Source: Streptomyces aureocirculatus (GTDB lineage Bacteria; Actinomycetota; Actinomycetes; Streptomycetales; Streptomycetaceae). Taken from it: a stretch of DNA of 50,585 nt. The notes under the pieces were generated by a model. That model was not told where the DNA came from. It made no database searches and worked only from the letters and a program-made list of their open reading frames with translations. Shown here piece after piece: positions 35,541-44,270 of the stretch (position 1 is its first letter; each line of letters opens with the position of its first letter). The DNA is taken from the NCBI RefSeq assembly GCF_000720475.1, contig NZ_JOAP01000054.1, positions 1 through 50,585 on the forward strand, given 5' to 3'. Both the position numbers and the translations under genes were made by a program.

Positions 35541-36995
35541 ATGGGGCGCATGCTGCAGACCCCCGCCGACACCCCGACCTCCCGGATATCCGGCCGTTCC
35601 GCCCCGCCGACGTGGCTCGTCGTGGCCGTGGCCTGCGCCGGCCAGTTCCTCGTCGTCCTCGACGTCTCCGTCGTGAACGTGGCCCTGCCGTCGATGCGGA
35701 CCGATCTCGGGCTGAGCGCCACGGGGCTGCAGTGGGTCGTCAACGCGTACTCCATCGCCTTCGCGGGATTCATGCTGCTCGGCGGCAGAGCGGGAGACCT
35801 GTTCGGCCGGAAGCGGATGTTCCTGGTGGGCCTCGGCCTGTTCACGCTGGCCTCGCTCGCCGGCGGGCTCGCGCAGGAGGGCTGGCAACTCCTCCTGGCC
35901 CGGGCGGTGCAGGGCCTCGGGGCGGCCGTGCTCGCGCCGTCGACCCTGACGATCCTCACGTCCGCCGTGCCGGAGGGCGCCGCCCGGGTGCGGGCCATCG
36001 CCACCTGGTCCGCGGTCGGAGCGGGCGGCGGCGCCGCGGGCGGCCTCGTCGGCGGCCTGCTCACCGACGGCCTCAACTGGCGCTGGGTGCTGCTCGTCAA
36101 CGTCCCCGTCGGCGTCCTCGTCCTCGGCGCCGCGCTGCGCTGGATCGCCGAGAGCCGCGCGTCGGCGGCGCGCCGCCTCGACCTGCCCGGTGCCGTCCTC
36201 GTGACCGGCGGCATCGCCACCCTCGCGTACGGCATCGTGCAGACGGAGTCGGCAGGCTGGACGGCCGTCGGGACACTGGTGCCGCTGGCCGCCGGACTCG
36301 CCCTGATCGCCGCCTTCCTCGCCGTCGAGGCCCGCGCCAAGGCACCGCTGATGCCGCTCGGCCTGTTCCGCGTGCGGTCGGTGTCCGCGGCCAACGCCAC
36401 CATGTTCGTCTGCGGCATGGGCATGTTCGCCATGTGGTTCTTCATGACCCTGTACGCGCAGAACGTCCTCGGCTACAGCCCCCTGGAGGCCGGACTCGCC
36501 CTGATCCCGAGCTCCGTCAGCGTGGTCGTCGGCTCCAAGGTCGCACCCCGCCTCATGCGGATCATGGGGGCGCGCAGCGTCACGGTCATCGGCGTCCTCG
36601 TCGCCGCCGTCGGGTTCGTGTGGCAGTGGCAGGTCCTCGACGCGGGCGGCGCGTACGTCACCTCGATCATGCTGCCCGGCATCCTGATGATGCTCGGCGC
36701 CGGACTCGCGGGCACCCCCCTCGCCTCCCTCGCCACCAGCGGCGCGGCCCCCGGCGACGCGGGCCTGGTCGCCGGCCTCATCAACACCTCCCGCACCATG
36801 GGCGGTTCCCTCGGCCTCGCCGTCCTGTCCACGATCGCCGCGGCGCGCACGGGCACCCGCGAAACCGCCCACGCCCTCGCGGAGGGCTACGCGCAGGCGT
36901 TCCTGTGGGGCGCGGTGTTCCTCACGGGGGCGGTGGCGGTGGTGCTCGTCGCGATGCCGCGCGCCGAACGGGCTGAAAGCCCGTCCGGCACTTGA
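35541..36995 (+). CDS. DHA2-family MFS efflux transporter (EmrB/QacA-like)
   Basis: A 484-residue 14-helix exporter. Motif C-like LDVSVVNVALPSMRTDLGLSATGLQWVVNAY near the first helices and GGRAGDLFGRKRMFLVGL in the first cytosolic loop are diagnostic. NTSRTMGGSLGLAVLST lies near the C-terminus. Substrate unknown, probably a small hydrophobic compound. The long open frame extends far upstream over the ltp1 gene and is not real; ATG 35541 (or the ATG at 35550) fits the family N-terminus but neither has a strong ribosome site. The stop lies inside a copy of the dispersed cccgtccggc repeat. Confidence 0.87.
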   Translation: MGRMLQTPADTPTSRISGRSAPPTWLVVAVACAGQFLVVLDVSVVNVALPSMRTDLGLSATGLQWVVNAYSIAFAGFMLLGGRAGDLFGRKRMFLVGLGLFTLASLAGGLAQEGWQLLLARAVQGLGAAVLAPSTLTILTSAVPEGAARVRAIATWSAVGAGGGAAGGLVGGLLTDGLNWRWVLLVNVPVGVLVLGAALRWIAESRASAARRLDLPGAVLVTGGIATLAYGIVQTESAGWTAVGTLVPLAAGLALIAAFLAVEARAKAPLMPLGLFRVRSVSAANATMFVCGMGMFAMWFFMTLYAQNVLGYSPLEAGLALIPSSVSVVVGSKVAPRLMRIMGARSVTVIGVLVAAVGFVWQWQVLDAGGAYVTSIMLPGILMMLGAGLAGTPLASLATSGAAPGDAGLVAGLINTSRTMGGSLGLAVLSTIAAARTGTRETAHALAEGYAQAFLWGAVFLTGAVAVVLVAMPRAERAESPSGT

Positions 36996-37044
36996 GGCCG
37001 AGCCGGGGTGGTGGTTCTCAGCCCGTCCGGCGTTTGAGGACGAG
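36978..37044. repeat. Two direct copies of the dispersed cccgtccggc..tgagg repeat
   Basis: Copies at 36978-37002 (agcccgtccggcacttgagg, overlapping the MFS stop codon) and 37020-37044 (agcccgtccggcgtttgagg) lie between the convergent MFS and response regulator genes. Confidence 0.75.
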
Positions 37045-37116
37045 CCGTTCAGGCGATGGCGGGGGTCCGGGGGCGGCAGCCCCCGGGCGGCACCCCGGCG
37101 CCGGGCACGGCACGGA

Positions 37117-37722
37117 CTACAGCCACCCCTGGTGACGTGCCTCCCGCACGGCCTCCATGCGGTTCCGCGTCCCCGTCTTCCCGATGGCAGCGGAAAGATA
37201 GTTCCGCACAGTCGACTCCGAAAGATGGAGCGCCGAGGCGATATCGGCGACCGTCGCCCCGTCGACGGCCGCCGCAAGCACATCGGCCTCCCGCCCCGTG
37301 AGCGGATTGGGCCCCGCCCCGAGCGCCGCCGCGGCAAGCGCGGGATCGACCACCGTCTCCCCGCGCAGCACGGCACGGATCGCCTCGGCGAGCTCCTCCA
37401 CGGGCCCGTCCTTGACGAGGAACCCCGCCGCCCCGGCCTCCATCGCGCGCCGCAGATAACCGGGCCTGCCGAAGGTGGTGAGGATGAGGACCCGGCACTC
37501 GGGACACTCCGCACGCAGGTCGGCCGCCGCCTCCAGGCCGCTGCGGCCGGGCAGCTCGATGTCGAGCAGCGCCACGTCGGGCCGCGCGGTCAGCGCGGTG
37601 GGCACGATCTCGTCGCCCGTCCCGACCTGAGCGACGACCTCGATGTCCGTCTCCATGCCGAGCAGCAGCGCGAGCGCGCCGCGCATCATGCCCTGGTCCT
37701 CGGCGAGCAGGACTCTGATCAT
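37117..37722 (-). CDS. NarL/DesR-type response regulator
   Basis: A 201-residue transcription factor. The receiver domain (1-120) has MIRVLLAEDQGMMRGAL with the acidic pocket, the phospho-accepting Asp in DVALLDIELPGRSG (about 52), Thr in ILTTFG and Lys in FLVKDG. The C-terminal LuxR helix-turn-helix (about 140-200) is LTGREADVLAAAVDGATVADIASALHLSESTVRNYLSAAIGK in outline. The ATG overlaps the kinase stop by four bases, so they are co-translated. DesR relatives control membrane fluidity genes or a neighbouring transporter; the convergent DHA2 pump is one candidate target. Confidence 0.92.
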   Translation of the reverse strand: MIRVLLAEDQGMMRGALALLLGMETDIEVVAQVGTGDEIVPTALTARPDVALLDIELPGRSGLEAAADLRAECPECRVLILTTFGRPGYLRRAMEAGAAGFLVKDGPVEELAEAIRAVLRGETVVDPALAAAALGAGPNPLTGREADVLAAAVDGATVADIASALHLSESTVRNYLSAAIGKTGTRNRMEAVREARHQGWL

Positions 37723-39020
37723 GGACTGTGCTCCTCCTGGGCGCCCGCCCGCACGGGTGCGGCGGTTCCGTCCTCCGCCCGCACGGGCCGGGGCTCGGTG
37801 TTGTCGGTGACCGGCAGCACGGCCGTGACCCGGAAGCCACCGCGCGGCCCCGGCCCCGACGTGAGCGAGCCGCCCGCCGCCGCGAGGCGCTCGGCGAGGC
37901 CCTTGAGCCCGCTGCCGGGCGTGGTCGAGCCTACGCCGCGTCCGTCGTCCGTGATCAGCAGACGGGTCTGTTCGGAGGTGCCGACGACCTCGATCTCGCA
38001 CCGGGCGGCCCGCGCGTGCCGTACGACATTGGTGGCCGCCTCCCGCACCACCCAGTTGAGCAGCGCCTCCGACTGCGGGTCGAGCGGCGGCCCCGACTGC
38101 CGGACGGCCACCTCCACCCCGGCGGCGTCGAGCAGGTCCCCGACGCGGTCGAGCTCGGTGGCGAGCGTCCCGTCGCGGTAGCCCGTGACGGCCTCGCGGA
38201 TCTCGGTGAGCGCCTGCCGGCCGACGGACTCGATGTCCGAGATCTGGGTCAGTGCCGCGTCCATGTTCCGCGGCGCGAGCCGCCGCGCCGCCTCCGACTT
38301 CACGACGATCAGCGAAAGGGTGTGGCCGAGCAGGTCGTGCAGGTCCCGGGAGAAGCGCAGCCGCTCCTCGGCCACCGCGCGCCGGGCCAGCTCCTCGCGG
38401 GCGGCGCGCAGATCCCGTACCGCCTCCGAGAGGGACAGGATCGCGGCCGTGACCATCGTGGACAGGAAGGTGCCGTACGCGATGTTGATGCCGTCCCAGC
38501 CCGCCCTGAACCCGGCGACCGCGCCCGCGAGGGTGCTCAGACCGAGACTCACAGGGCCCAGACGGCGCCCCCGGACGACCGCGCCCACGGCAAGGCCGAA
38601 CAGCGGGAAGTACATCAGCCAGCCGCCGCCGTACCCGGCCCCGAGGCCGACGGTGAGCACGCCCATCGCGACCAGCGCGGCCATCGTCGCGCGCGACTCC
38701 CGCGCCTGCTTGTCGAAGGCGCGGAAGGCCACGGCGACGTAGAGGGAGTTGAAGGCGAACAGGCCGATGCCGCCGATCCACGGGTTCGGCGTCCTGCCCT
38801 GGAGCAGGTGCGAGAGCGCGCCGAGGCCCATGAGCAGCCAGGGCAGCAGCGCGAAGCCGTTGGGCGGCCCCGACTGCGTGAGGGCGTCCGCCTCGCCCGT
38901 GCGTTTCAGCTCCCGCCATTCGGCCTTCTGCTTCCGCCAGGCGTTCCGCTGCTCCCGCCAGGCGGCGCGGTGGGCGCGCAGGCCGTGCAACCAGCAGCTC
39001 ACCCCGGTCTTCCAGGACAT
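37719..39020 (-). CDS. DesK-type sensor histidine kinase
   Basis: A 433-residue membrane kinase. A charged amphipathic helix (WREQRNAWRKQKAEWRELKR) is followed by about five membrane segments (about 65-200). The HisKA_3 domain has the phospho-accepting His in FSRDLHDLLGHTLSLIVVK (about 245). The ATPase domain shows REAATNVVRHARA (N box), DDGRGVG and GLKGLAERLAAAGGSL, then an unstructured Arg/Pro/Ala tail. ATG 39020 with GGAG eight bases upstream; the open frame above it is not used. Upstream gene of a two-gene operon with the response regulator. Confidence 0.92.
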   Translation of the reverse strand: MSWKTGVSCWLHGLRAHRAAWREQRNAWRKQKAEWRELKRTGEADALTQSGPPNGFALLPWLLMGLGALSHLLQGRTPNPWIGGIGLFAFNSLYVAVAFRAFDKQARESRATMAALVAMGVLTVGLGAGYGGGWLMYFPLFGLAVGAVVRGRRLGPVSLGLSTLAGAVAGFRAGWDGINIAYGTFLSTMVTAAILSLSEAVRDLRAAREELARRAVAEERLRFSRDLHDLLGHTLSLIVVKSEAARRLAPRNMDAALTQISDIESVGRQALTEIREAVTGYRDGTLATELDRVGDLLDAAGVEVAVRQSGPPLDPQSEALLNWVVREAATNVVRHARAARCEIEVVGTSEQTRLLITDDGRGVGSTTPGSGLKGLAERLAAAGGSLTSGPGPRGGFRVTAVLPVTDNTEPRPVRAEDGTAAPVRAGAQEEHSP

Positions 39021-39209
39021 GTCTCGTTCTCCGTTCCGGTGGGCCCGCGTCCCCCGCGGTCCCGTGCGGGCGCCCCGCGCGTCACGCGGTTTCCGCCTGC
39101 CCTGCCGACGGTACGGAGGCACGCCGCCGCGCGACACGTCGGTCCGTACCGAGTCGGCCGGTACAAATGTCACCGCGGGGCCCGCGGGGCGGCCGGACCC
39201 GACCGTATC

Positions 39210-39224
39210 TGACGAGACGTCAGC
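39210..39224. promoter_or_regulatory. Inverted repeat CTGACG-N3-CGTCAG upstream of the MaoC operon
   Basis: CTGACGAGACGTCAG, the same arms as the site at 28797-28811. It lies 47 bases left of the KstR consensus, so this promoter region may have two regulators. Confidence 0.6.
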
Positions 39225-39270
39225 GCTCTTCCCAAGCATGGGGCGCTGGGCTATACATGGGCCATCGGCC

Positions 39271-39284
39271 TAGAACGCGTTCTA
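39271..39284. promoter_or_regulatory. KstR operator upstream of the MaoC-ADH-SDR operon
   Basis: TAGAACGCGTTCTA is a perfect 14-bp palindrome and fits TnnAACnnGTTnnA at every defined position. It lies 182 bases before the MaoC start. Confidence 0.8.
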
Positions 39285-39465
39285 GAACGTACGAGAGAGG
39301 TGCCGGAACGGACGCCGGGCCGCCGCAGACGACCTCGGTGCGGCCGACGGTGCGGACGGACGCACCGAGGTCTTCCCCCCGCACCCACACCCCGCACCTC
39401 GCACCCCGCAGTCCGCACCCCGCACCCGCACCCGATGTCCGCAGCCCGCGAGGAGCCGCCTCCCC

Positions 39466-40338
39466 ATGCCCATCGATGCCGCGAAGGCCCTGGCCGCCGA
39501 ACCCCGCAGCGCCGGGATCACCTGGGACCACAAGGACGTCCAGCTCTACCACCTGGGCCTCGGCGCCGGTGCCAACCCCGATCTGCCGAACCCCGCCACC
39601 GACCCCGACGAACTGCGCTACACGCTGGAGTCCCGGCTGCACGTCCTGCCCAGCTTCGCCACCGTCGCGGGCGCCGGAATGGGCATGATGGGCGGCCTCT
39701 CCGCACCCGGCATCGACGTGAACCTCGCGGCCGTCCTGCACGGCGGTCAGCGCGTCGAGCTGCACCGCCCGATCCCCGCCGAGGGCCGCGCCGCCACCAC
39801 GTCGAAGGTCGCGGCCGTGTACGACAAGGGCAAGGCCGCCGTCATCGTGCTGCGCTCCGAGGCGGCCGACGACGAAGGACCGCTGTGGACGAGCGACGCC
39901 CAGATCTTCGTGCGCGGCGAGGGCGGCTTCGGCGGCGAGCGCGGTCCCTCCGCCCGCCTCGATGTGCCGCAACGCCCCTTCGACCGGACCGTGGAGCGCC
40001 CCGTACGGGCGGACCAGGCCCTGCTGTACCGCCTCTCCGGCGACTGGAACCCGCTGCACGCCGACCCCGAGTTCGCGAAGCTCGGCGGCTTCGACCGGCC
40101 GATCCTGCACGGCCTGTGCACGTACGGCATGACGCTCAAGGCCGTCGTCGACACCGTCCTCGGCGGCGACGTGACCCGGGTGCGCGCCTACACCACGCGG
40201 TTCACCGGCGTCGTCTTCCCCGGCGAGACGCTGCGCATCGGCATGTGGGAGTCGCAAGGGCGGGTCCAGGTGGTGGTCACGGCCGTCGAGCGCGGCGACG
40301 CGCCCGTCCTCGCGGACACGGCCGTGGAACTCGACTGA
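39466..40338 (+). CDS. MaoC-like enoyl-CoA hydratase (Hsd4B type)
   Basis: A 290-residue double-hotdog hydratase adding water to a 2-enoyl-CoA. WDHKDVQLYHLGLGAGANPD, RAEGRAATTSKVAAVYDKGKAAV-like middle, IFVRGEGGFGGERGPS and the active-site run LYRLSGDWNPLHADPEFAKLGGFDRPILHGLCTYG (described by position, about 188-222), with the catalytic Asp/His of the hydratase-2 motif, resemble M. tuberculosis Hsd4B (Rv3538) as I recall it. GTG/ATG choice is clear: ATG 39466 with gaggag. First of three genes under a perfect KstR site; the C24 side-chain hydration step fits. Confidence 0.85.
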   Translation: MPIDAAKALAAEPRSAGITWDHKDVQLYHLGLGAGANPDLPNPATDPDELRYTLESRLHVLPSFATVAGAGMGMMGGLSAPGIDVNLAAVLHGGQRVELHRPIPAEGRAATTSKVAAVYDKGKAAVIVLRSEAADDEGPLWTSDAQIFVRGEGGFGGERGPSARLDVPQRPFDRTVERPVRADQALLYRLSGDWNPLHADPEFAKLGGFDRPILHGLCTYGMTLKAVVDTVLGGDVTRVRAYTTRFTGVVFPGETLRIGMWESQGRVQVVVTAVERGDAPVLADTAVELD

Positions 40339-40359
40339 CGACGAGAGGAGTCGCACGCC

Positions 40360-41442
40360 ATGCGCGCAGCCCTACTGCACGAGACAGGCCAGGACAAGCT
40401 CGACGTGCTCGACGACGTGGAAGCGGTGGGCTTCGGCCCCGGCAAGGCCAGGATCCGGGTACGGGCCACCGGCCTGTGCCACTCCGACGTGTCCGCGATG
40501 AACGGCGTCCTTCCGCAGCCCGCGCCGTTCGTGCCGGGCCACGAGGGCGCGGGCGAGATCCTCGACGTCGGCGACGGCGTCACCCACGTCGAGCAGGGCG
40601 ACCGGGTCCTGGTGTGCTGGCTCCCGGCGTGCGGGCGGTGCCCGGCGTGCCGGCGCGGTCAGACCCAGTTGTGCCTGGCCGGTTTCATGACCGCGGGCAC
40701 GCCAAACTTCCGGCGCACGGGCGACGGTTCGGAGGTCTTCGGGTTCGCGGGCACCGGCACCTTCACGGAGGAGGTCGTCGTCGACGCGTCCTGCGCGGTG
40801 CCGATACCGGACGACGTGCCGTTCGACATAGCGGCGCTGATCGGCTGCGGCGTGACGACCGGACTCGGCGCCGCGATCAACACGGCGGACGTCGCCGCGG
40901 GTTCGTCGGTCGCCGTCATCGGCTGTGGTGGCGTCGGTGTCTCGGCGATCCAGGGCGCGCGGGTCAAGGGCGCCGCGGAGATCGTCGCCGTCGACCCGGT
41001 CGCCTCCCGGCGCGAGGCCGCCCTCAAGTTCGGCGCCACCCGGGCCGTCGCCCCCGAGGACCTGGCCGACGCCCGCCGCGGCGTGACGGCGGACGAGGGC
41101 TTCGACTACGTCTTCGAGGTCGTCGGCAAGTCGTCGACCGCGCGTACGGCGTACGAGACGACGCGGCGCGGCGGCACGCTGTGCGTGGTCGGGGCGGGCG
41201 CCATGGACGACCAGGTGCAGTTCAACATGTTCGAGCTGTTCTTCGACGAGAAGCGCATCCTGCCGTCGCTGTACGGGGGCGGGGACGTGCTCCGGTCGTA
41301 CGAGCGGGCCATCGCGCTGTGGCGGGCGGGCCGGATCGACCTGGAGGGCATGATCACCCACCGGGTGCGGCTCACCGAGATCAACGAGGCCCTCGAACAG
41401 ATGCGGTCCGGTGTCGCCCTGCGCACCTGCATCGAACTCTGA
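40360..41442 (+). CDS. Zinc-dependent alcohol dehydrogenase (class III-like MDR)
   Basis: A 360-residue medium-chain dehydrogenase. Catalytic zinc ligands: Cys in GLCHSDVSAMNG, GHEGAGEILDVGDGV; structural zinc: CGRCPACRRGQTQLC. The NAD-binding Rossmann turn is VAVIGCGGVGVSAIQGA, and HRVRLTEINEALEQM ends the fold. Oxidises an alcohol to aldehyde/ketone. It starts 21 bases after the MaoC stop with GAGAGGAG, so it is in the same operon; in a steroid side-chain context it may act on the C26 alcohol, an inference from position only. Confidence 0.85.
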   Translation: MRAALLHETGQDKLDVLDDVEAVGFGPGKARIRVRATGLCHSDVSAMNGVLPQPAPFVPGHEGAGEILDVGDGVTHVEQGDRVLVCWLPACGRCPACRRGQTQLCLAGFMTAGTPNFRRTGDGSEVFGFAGTGTFTEEVVVDASCAVPIPDDVPFDIAALIGCGVTTGLGAAINTADVAAGSSVAVIGCGGVGVSAIQGARVKGAAEIVAVDPVASRREAALKFGATRAVAPEDLADARRGVTADEGFDYVFEVVGKSSTARTAYETTRRGGTLCVVGAGAMDDQVQFNMFELFFDEKRILPSLYGGGDVLRSYERAIALWRAGRIDLEGMITHRVRLTEINEALEQMRSGVALRTCIEL

Positions 41443-41506
41443 ACCGCACGGTCCCCTCGGGACCTCTCACCCCCCGGGCCCCTTCGGGAGAGGAGCACGC
41501 CCCCGT

Positions 41507-42466
41507 ATGTCACTGCCACACGAAGTGTCTCTGCCGCTCGAAGGTCTGGCGGCCGTCGTCACCGGAGCGGGCCGCGGGCTCGGCAGGGCCGAGGCCATCG
41601 AACTCGCGCGGCTCGGCGCGGGCGTCGTCGTCAACGACTTCGGACAGTTGGGCCGCGACGGCTCCGGCGACTCATCGGCGGGCCCCGCCGAGGAGGTCGC
41701 CGCCGAGATCCGCGAGGCGGGCGGCAAGGCCGTCGCGCACACCGGCGACGTGGCCGACCACCAACAGGCGCGCGATCTCGTCCAACTGGCCGTCGAGACA
41801 TACGGAAAGCTCGACGTCCTGGTCAACAACGCGGGCATCCTGCGGGATCGCATGGTCTTCTCGATGTCGGAGGACGAGTGGGACTCGGTCGTACGGGTCC
41901 ACCTCAAGGGCCACTTCAACACCATCCGCTTCGCGTCCGCCCACTGGCGCGAACGCTCCAAGGAAGCGGGCGGCCCGGTGTACGGGAGGATCGTGAACAC
42001 CTCGTCCGAGGCGTTCATCGCCGGGTCGGCCGGGCAGCCCAACTACGCCGCGGCCAAGGGCGGGATCGTGGGCCTCACCACGTCCACCGCCCTGGCGCTC
42101 GCCAAGTACGGCGTCACGGCCAACGCGATCTGCCCGCGGGCCAGGACCCGGATGACCTCGGACGTGTTCGCCGGATTCGCCGAGCCCGCCGAGGGGGAGC
42201 TGGACCCGCTGGCTCCGGAGCACGTGGCGCCCCTGGTCGGCTATCTGGCCTCGCCCGCGGCGCGGCGGGTCAACGGGCAGGTGCTCGTGGTGCACGGCGG
42301 GATGGTGGCGGTGGTGGAGCGGCCGCGGGTGGCGGTCAAGTTCGACTCCGCGGCCGGGGTCTTCGACTTCCGAGAGCTGGACGAGGCGATGTCGCCGTAC
42401 TTCGCGGGGCGGCCGGAGGGGGAGACGTTCGCGGCGCCGGAGGTACTTGGCCTGCGGCGCGGTTGA
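41507..42466 (+). CDS. SDR oxidoreductase, 17beta-HSD4-like hydroxyacyl-CoA dehydrogenase (Hsd4A type)
   Basis: A 319-residue short-chain dehydrogenase: VVTGAGRGLGRAEAIELARLGAGVVVNDFG (TGxxxGxG), NNAGILRDRMV (NNAG), and the Ser/Tyr/Lys site NTSSEAF...QPNYAAAKGGIVGLT. A C-terminal extension of ~50 residues (RPRVAVKFDSAAGVFDFRELDEAM...) is typical of the peroxisomal MFE-2/Hsd4A group that oxidises 3-hydroxyacyl-CoA of bile-acid side chains. ATG 41507 has GGGAGAGGAG upstream; the open frame above it is not used. Last gene of the MaoC-ADH-SDR operon, completing hydration and oxidation steps. Confidence 0.87.
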   Translation: MSLPHEVSLPLEGLAAVVTGAGRGLGRAEAIELARLGAGVVVNDFGQLGRDGSGDSSAGPAEEVAAEIREAGGKAVAHTGDVADHQQARDLVQLAVETYGKLDVLVNNAGILRDRMVFSMSEDEWDSVVRVHLKGHFNTIRFASAHWRERSKEAGGPVYGRIVNTSSEAFIAGSAGQPNYAAAKGGIVGLTTSTALALAKYGVTANAICPRARTRMTSDVFAGFAEPAEGELDPLAPEHVAPLVGYLASPAARRVNGQVLVVHGGMVAVVERPRVAVKFDSAAGVFDFRELDEAMSPYFAGRPEGETFAAPEVLGLRRG

Positions 42467-42551
42467 GCGGGGTTGCCTCGCGGGGCGTTCCGTGCGGGTC
42501 GGACTCCCGGTGGCGGACCCGAACGCCTGGCAGGACTGCGGCTGTCCCGTC

Positions 42552-44270
42552 TCACAGAGTTCGGCGGCAGGACAGCGCCTTGATTTTTTGCGCTGTGGGG
42601 CGGGTCTCGTCCATGCCGCGCTCGTATGCGGTGGGGAGGCGATTCTGGAACTTGCGTAGCCAGGTATCGCTGCTCACGTACTTCACCATGGCGTCACGGA
42701 GGCGTTCGCAGTCCTTGGAGTGGCCCTTGGGCAGGGCGACGCCATAGTCGACGGGCGCACCGAAACTGATGTCCGGGACGACAACGAGCTGATCTCCGTG
42801 CTCCTCCGCCAACGCGGAGAGCGCCAGACTGTCTGCGGCGAGCGCATGGACCTCCATATTCCGCACGCTGTCGATGCAGGAACTGAAGTCCGGCTCCACT
42901 CGCAGTGCGATCTCCCTGTAAGCGCTCTTCTTCAGAGCGTCTGCCGATGTCGAACCCCTCTGGACGCAGACGTGCTTGCCGTTGAGGTCGCCGATCTTCT
43001 GGATGCTCTGCATGTTCGTGGCCCGGACCAGGACACCTTGAGCACTGGATGCGAAGGGCCCCACGAAGTCGACCTCCCGCATACGGCTCGGCGTGATGGT
43101 GAGCGCGGCGTCCAGGTCCACCGCACGTTTCGCCAACTCGGATATCTGGCGGTCCCACGGGACATTGACGTAGATCGGTTCCGATTTGATCCGCGCCTCT
43201 TTGAGCAGATCCAAGAGCACATCCACGCTGTAGGCAGAGAATCCGCCCTCAGGGGGCCGGTAGTGACCGGTCTCGAGCCTGTCGACCCTCATTCCGACCT
43301 GCACCGTGTCGTCGTCGAAAAGACTTGAACCCCTCCCTGACGAATCACCACGTGAGCCCGCATCCGAGTCGCTCGTCAGCGGATTCCCCCACAGTGAGGA
43401 GAGCAGCGCCACGGCGGACAACGCGATGGCGGCCAGAACGGTTCGTGACCTCCTGCGGCGGGGCGTGGCTGGAGCTGTCGCCGAGCCGGTATCCGCGTCC
43501 GGCGGTGCCTGCGTGCCCGCTGCGGACGGCGTCTCCGTATCTCTGACCGGCCCCCGGACCAGGGAGAGTTCGCCGACCGCGCCGACGGAACGCCGCTGCG
43601 GACGAGGGAGACCGAGCCCGGCCAGCTCTCTGTCGATGTGGAGGTGCACCTCGTCCAGGGTGAGTGGACCGGGAACGGTCAGCGCGTGCAGCATCGCTCC
43701 GGTGAACGCCGTATGGGCGGCGCCGGGCGGGGCATGGGAGGGAGCGGTGGCCGTGGTGGACGTCAGGGTGTAGGTACCCGTCAGATTCAACTGTCCCAGG
43801 GCAAGCCCGCTCGGTCCGGCCATGGCGGAGACCGCCTGGCCGGAGAAACAGCAATCCAGCACGAGCACCCGGGCCTTGGCGCGGGCCCCGCCGACCATCC
43901 GCTTCACCAAGTCGAGGTGGACAGCGGAGAAACCGACGTTCTCGGTGTCGGTTCCGGTGAGGGCGAAGTGCAGCAGCCCGGCGTCGTCGAGCAGGCCGTG
44001 CCCGCAGTAATAGACCAGCAGCAGGTCCTCGGACTCACGGACCGCTCGGGACAGCGCCGCGCCGACGGAGTTCTGGTCCTTGGGGTCGTCCACCACCACG
44101 CAGTGCTCGGGCGCGAGCACACCATGAACCGGGTGGGTGAGGGTCCGCCGTAACGCGTCCAGGTTCGCCTGCACGGCAGGGATATCCGGCAACGCGGGAT
44201 CGTGGAACGTACCTGTCCCGATCAGCACCGCCCAACTGGCCGCACCCTCCGGGAAGCGTGTGCCACTCAT
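42552..44270 (-). CDS. Caspase-fold protease - TM - extracellular solute-binding (SBP_bac_3) protein
   Basis: A 572-residue three-part protein. Cytosolic N-terminus: caspase-like peptidase with the catalytic His in YYCGHG (His91) and Cys in LDCCFSG (C140/C141). Then an Ala/Thr/Pro spacer, an Arg-rich patch and a membrane helix VLAAIALSAVALLSSLW (about 278-297). C-terminal extracellular domain (about 320-545): polar-ligand-binding fold with GFSAYSVDVLLDLLKEARI, VDLDAALTITPSRMREVDFVGPF and LNGKHVCVQRGSTSADAL, typical of family 3 solute-binding proteins. This layout suggests a receptor in which extracellular ligand controls an intracellular protease. It is coupled (ATGA) to an upstream EACC1 gene. 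A biological-conflict or programmed-death role follows published work on EACC1 systems; no function is proven here. Confidence 0.85.
   Translation of the reverse strand: MSGTRFPEGAASWAVLIGTGTFHDPALPDIPAVQANLDALRRTLTHPVHGVLAPEHCVVVDDPKDQNSVGAALSRAVRESEDLLLVYYCGHGLLDDAGLLHFALTGTDTENVGFSAVHLDLVKRMVGGARAKARVLVLDCCFSGQAVSAMAGPSGLALGQLNLTGTYTLTSTTATAPSHAPPGAAHTAFTGAMLHALTVPGPLTLDEVHLHIDRELAGLGLPRPQRRSVGAVGELSLVRGPVRDTETPSAAGTQAPPDADTGSATAPATPRRRRSRTVLAAIALSAVALLSSLWGNPLTSDSDAGSRGDSSGRGSSLFDDDTVQVGMRVDRLETGHYRPPEGGFSAYSVDVLLDLLKEARIKSEPIYVNVPWDRQISELAKRAVDLDAALTITPSRMREVDFVGPFASSAQGVLVRATNMQSIQKIGDLNGKHVCVQRGSTSADALKKSAYREIALRVEPDFSSCIDSVRNMEVHALAADSLALSALAEEHGDQLVVVPDISFGAPVDYGVALPKGHSKDCERLRDAMVKYVSSDTWLRKFQNRLPTAYERGMDETRPTAQKIKALSCRRTL

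Larger units (their letters stand above)
39021..39465. other. Divergent regulatory region between the kinase and the MaoC operon
   Basis: No gene recognised. It carries two distinct operator-like palindromes (39210-39224 and 39271-39284). Between about 39370 and 39440 is a low-complexity run of cccgcacc-type units (pyrimidine-rich, 7-9 base spacing) in the leader of the MaoC gene. The MaoC start follows the ribosome site gaggag. Confidence 0.6.
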
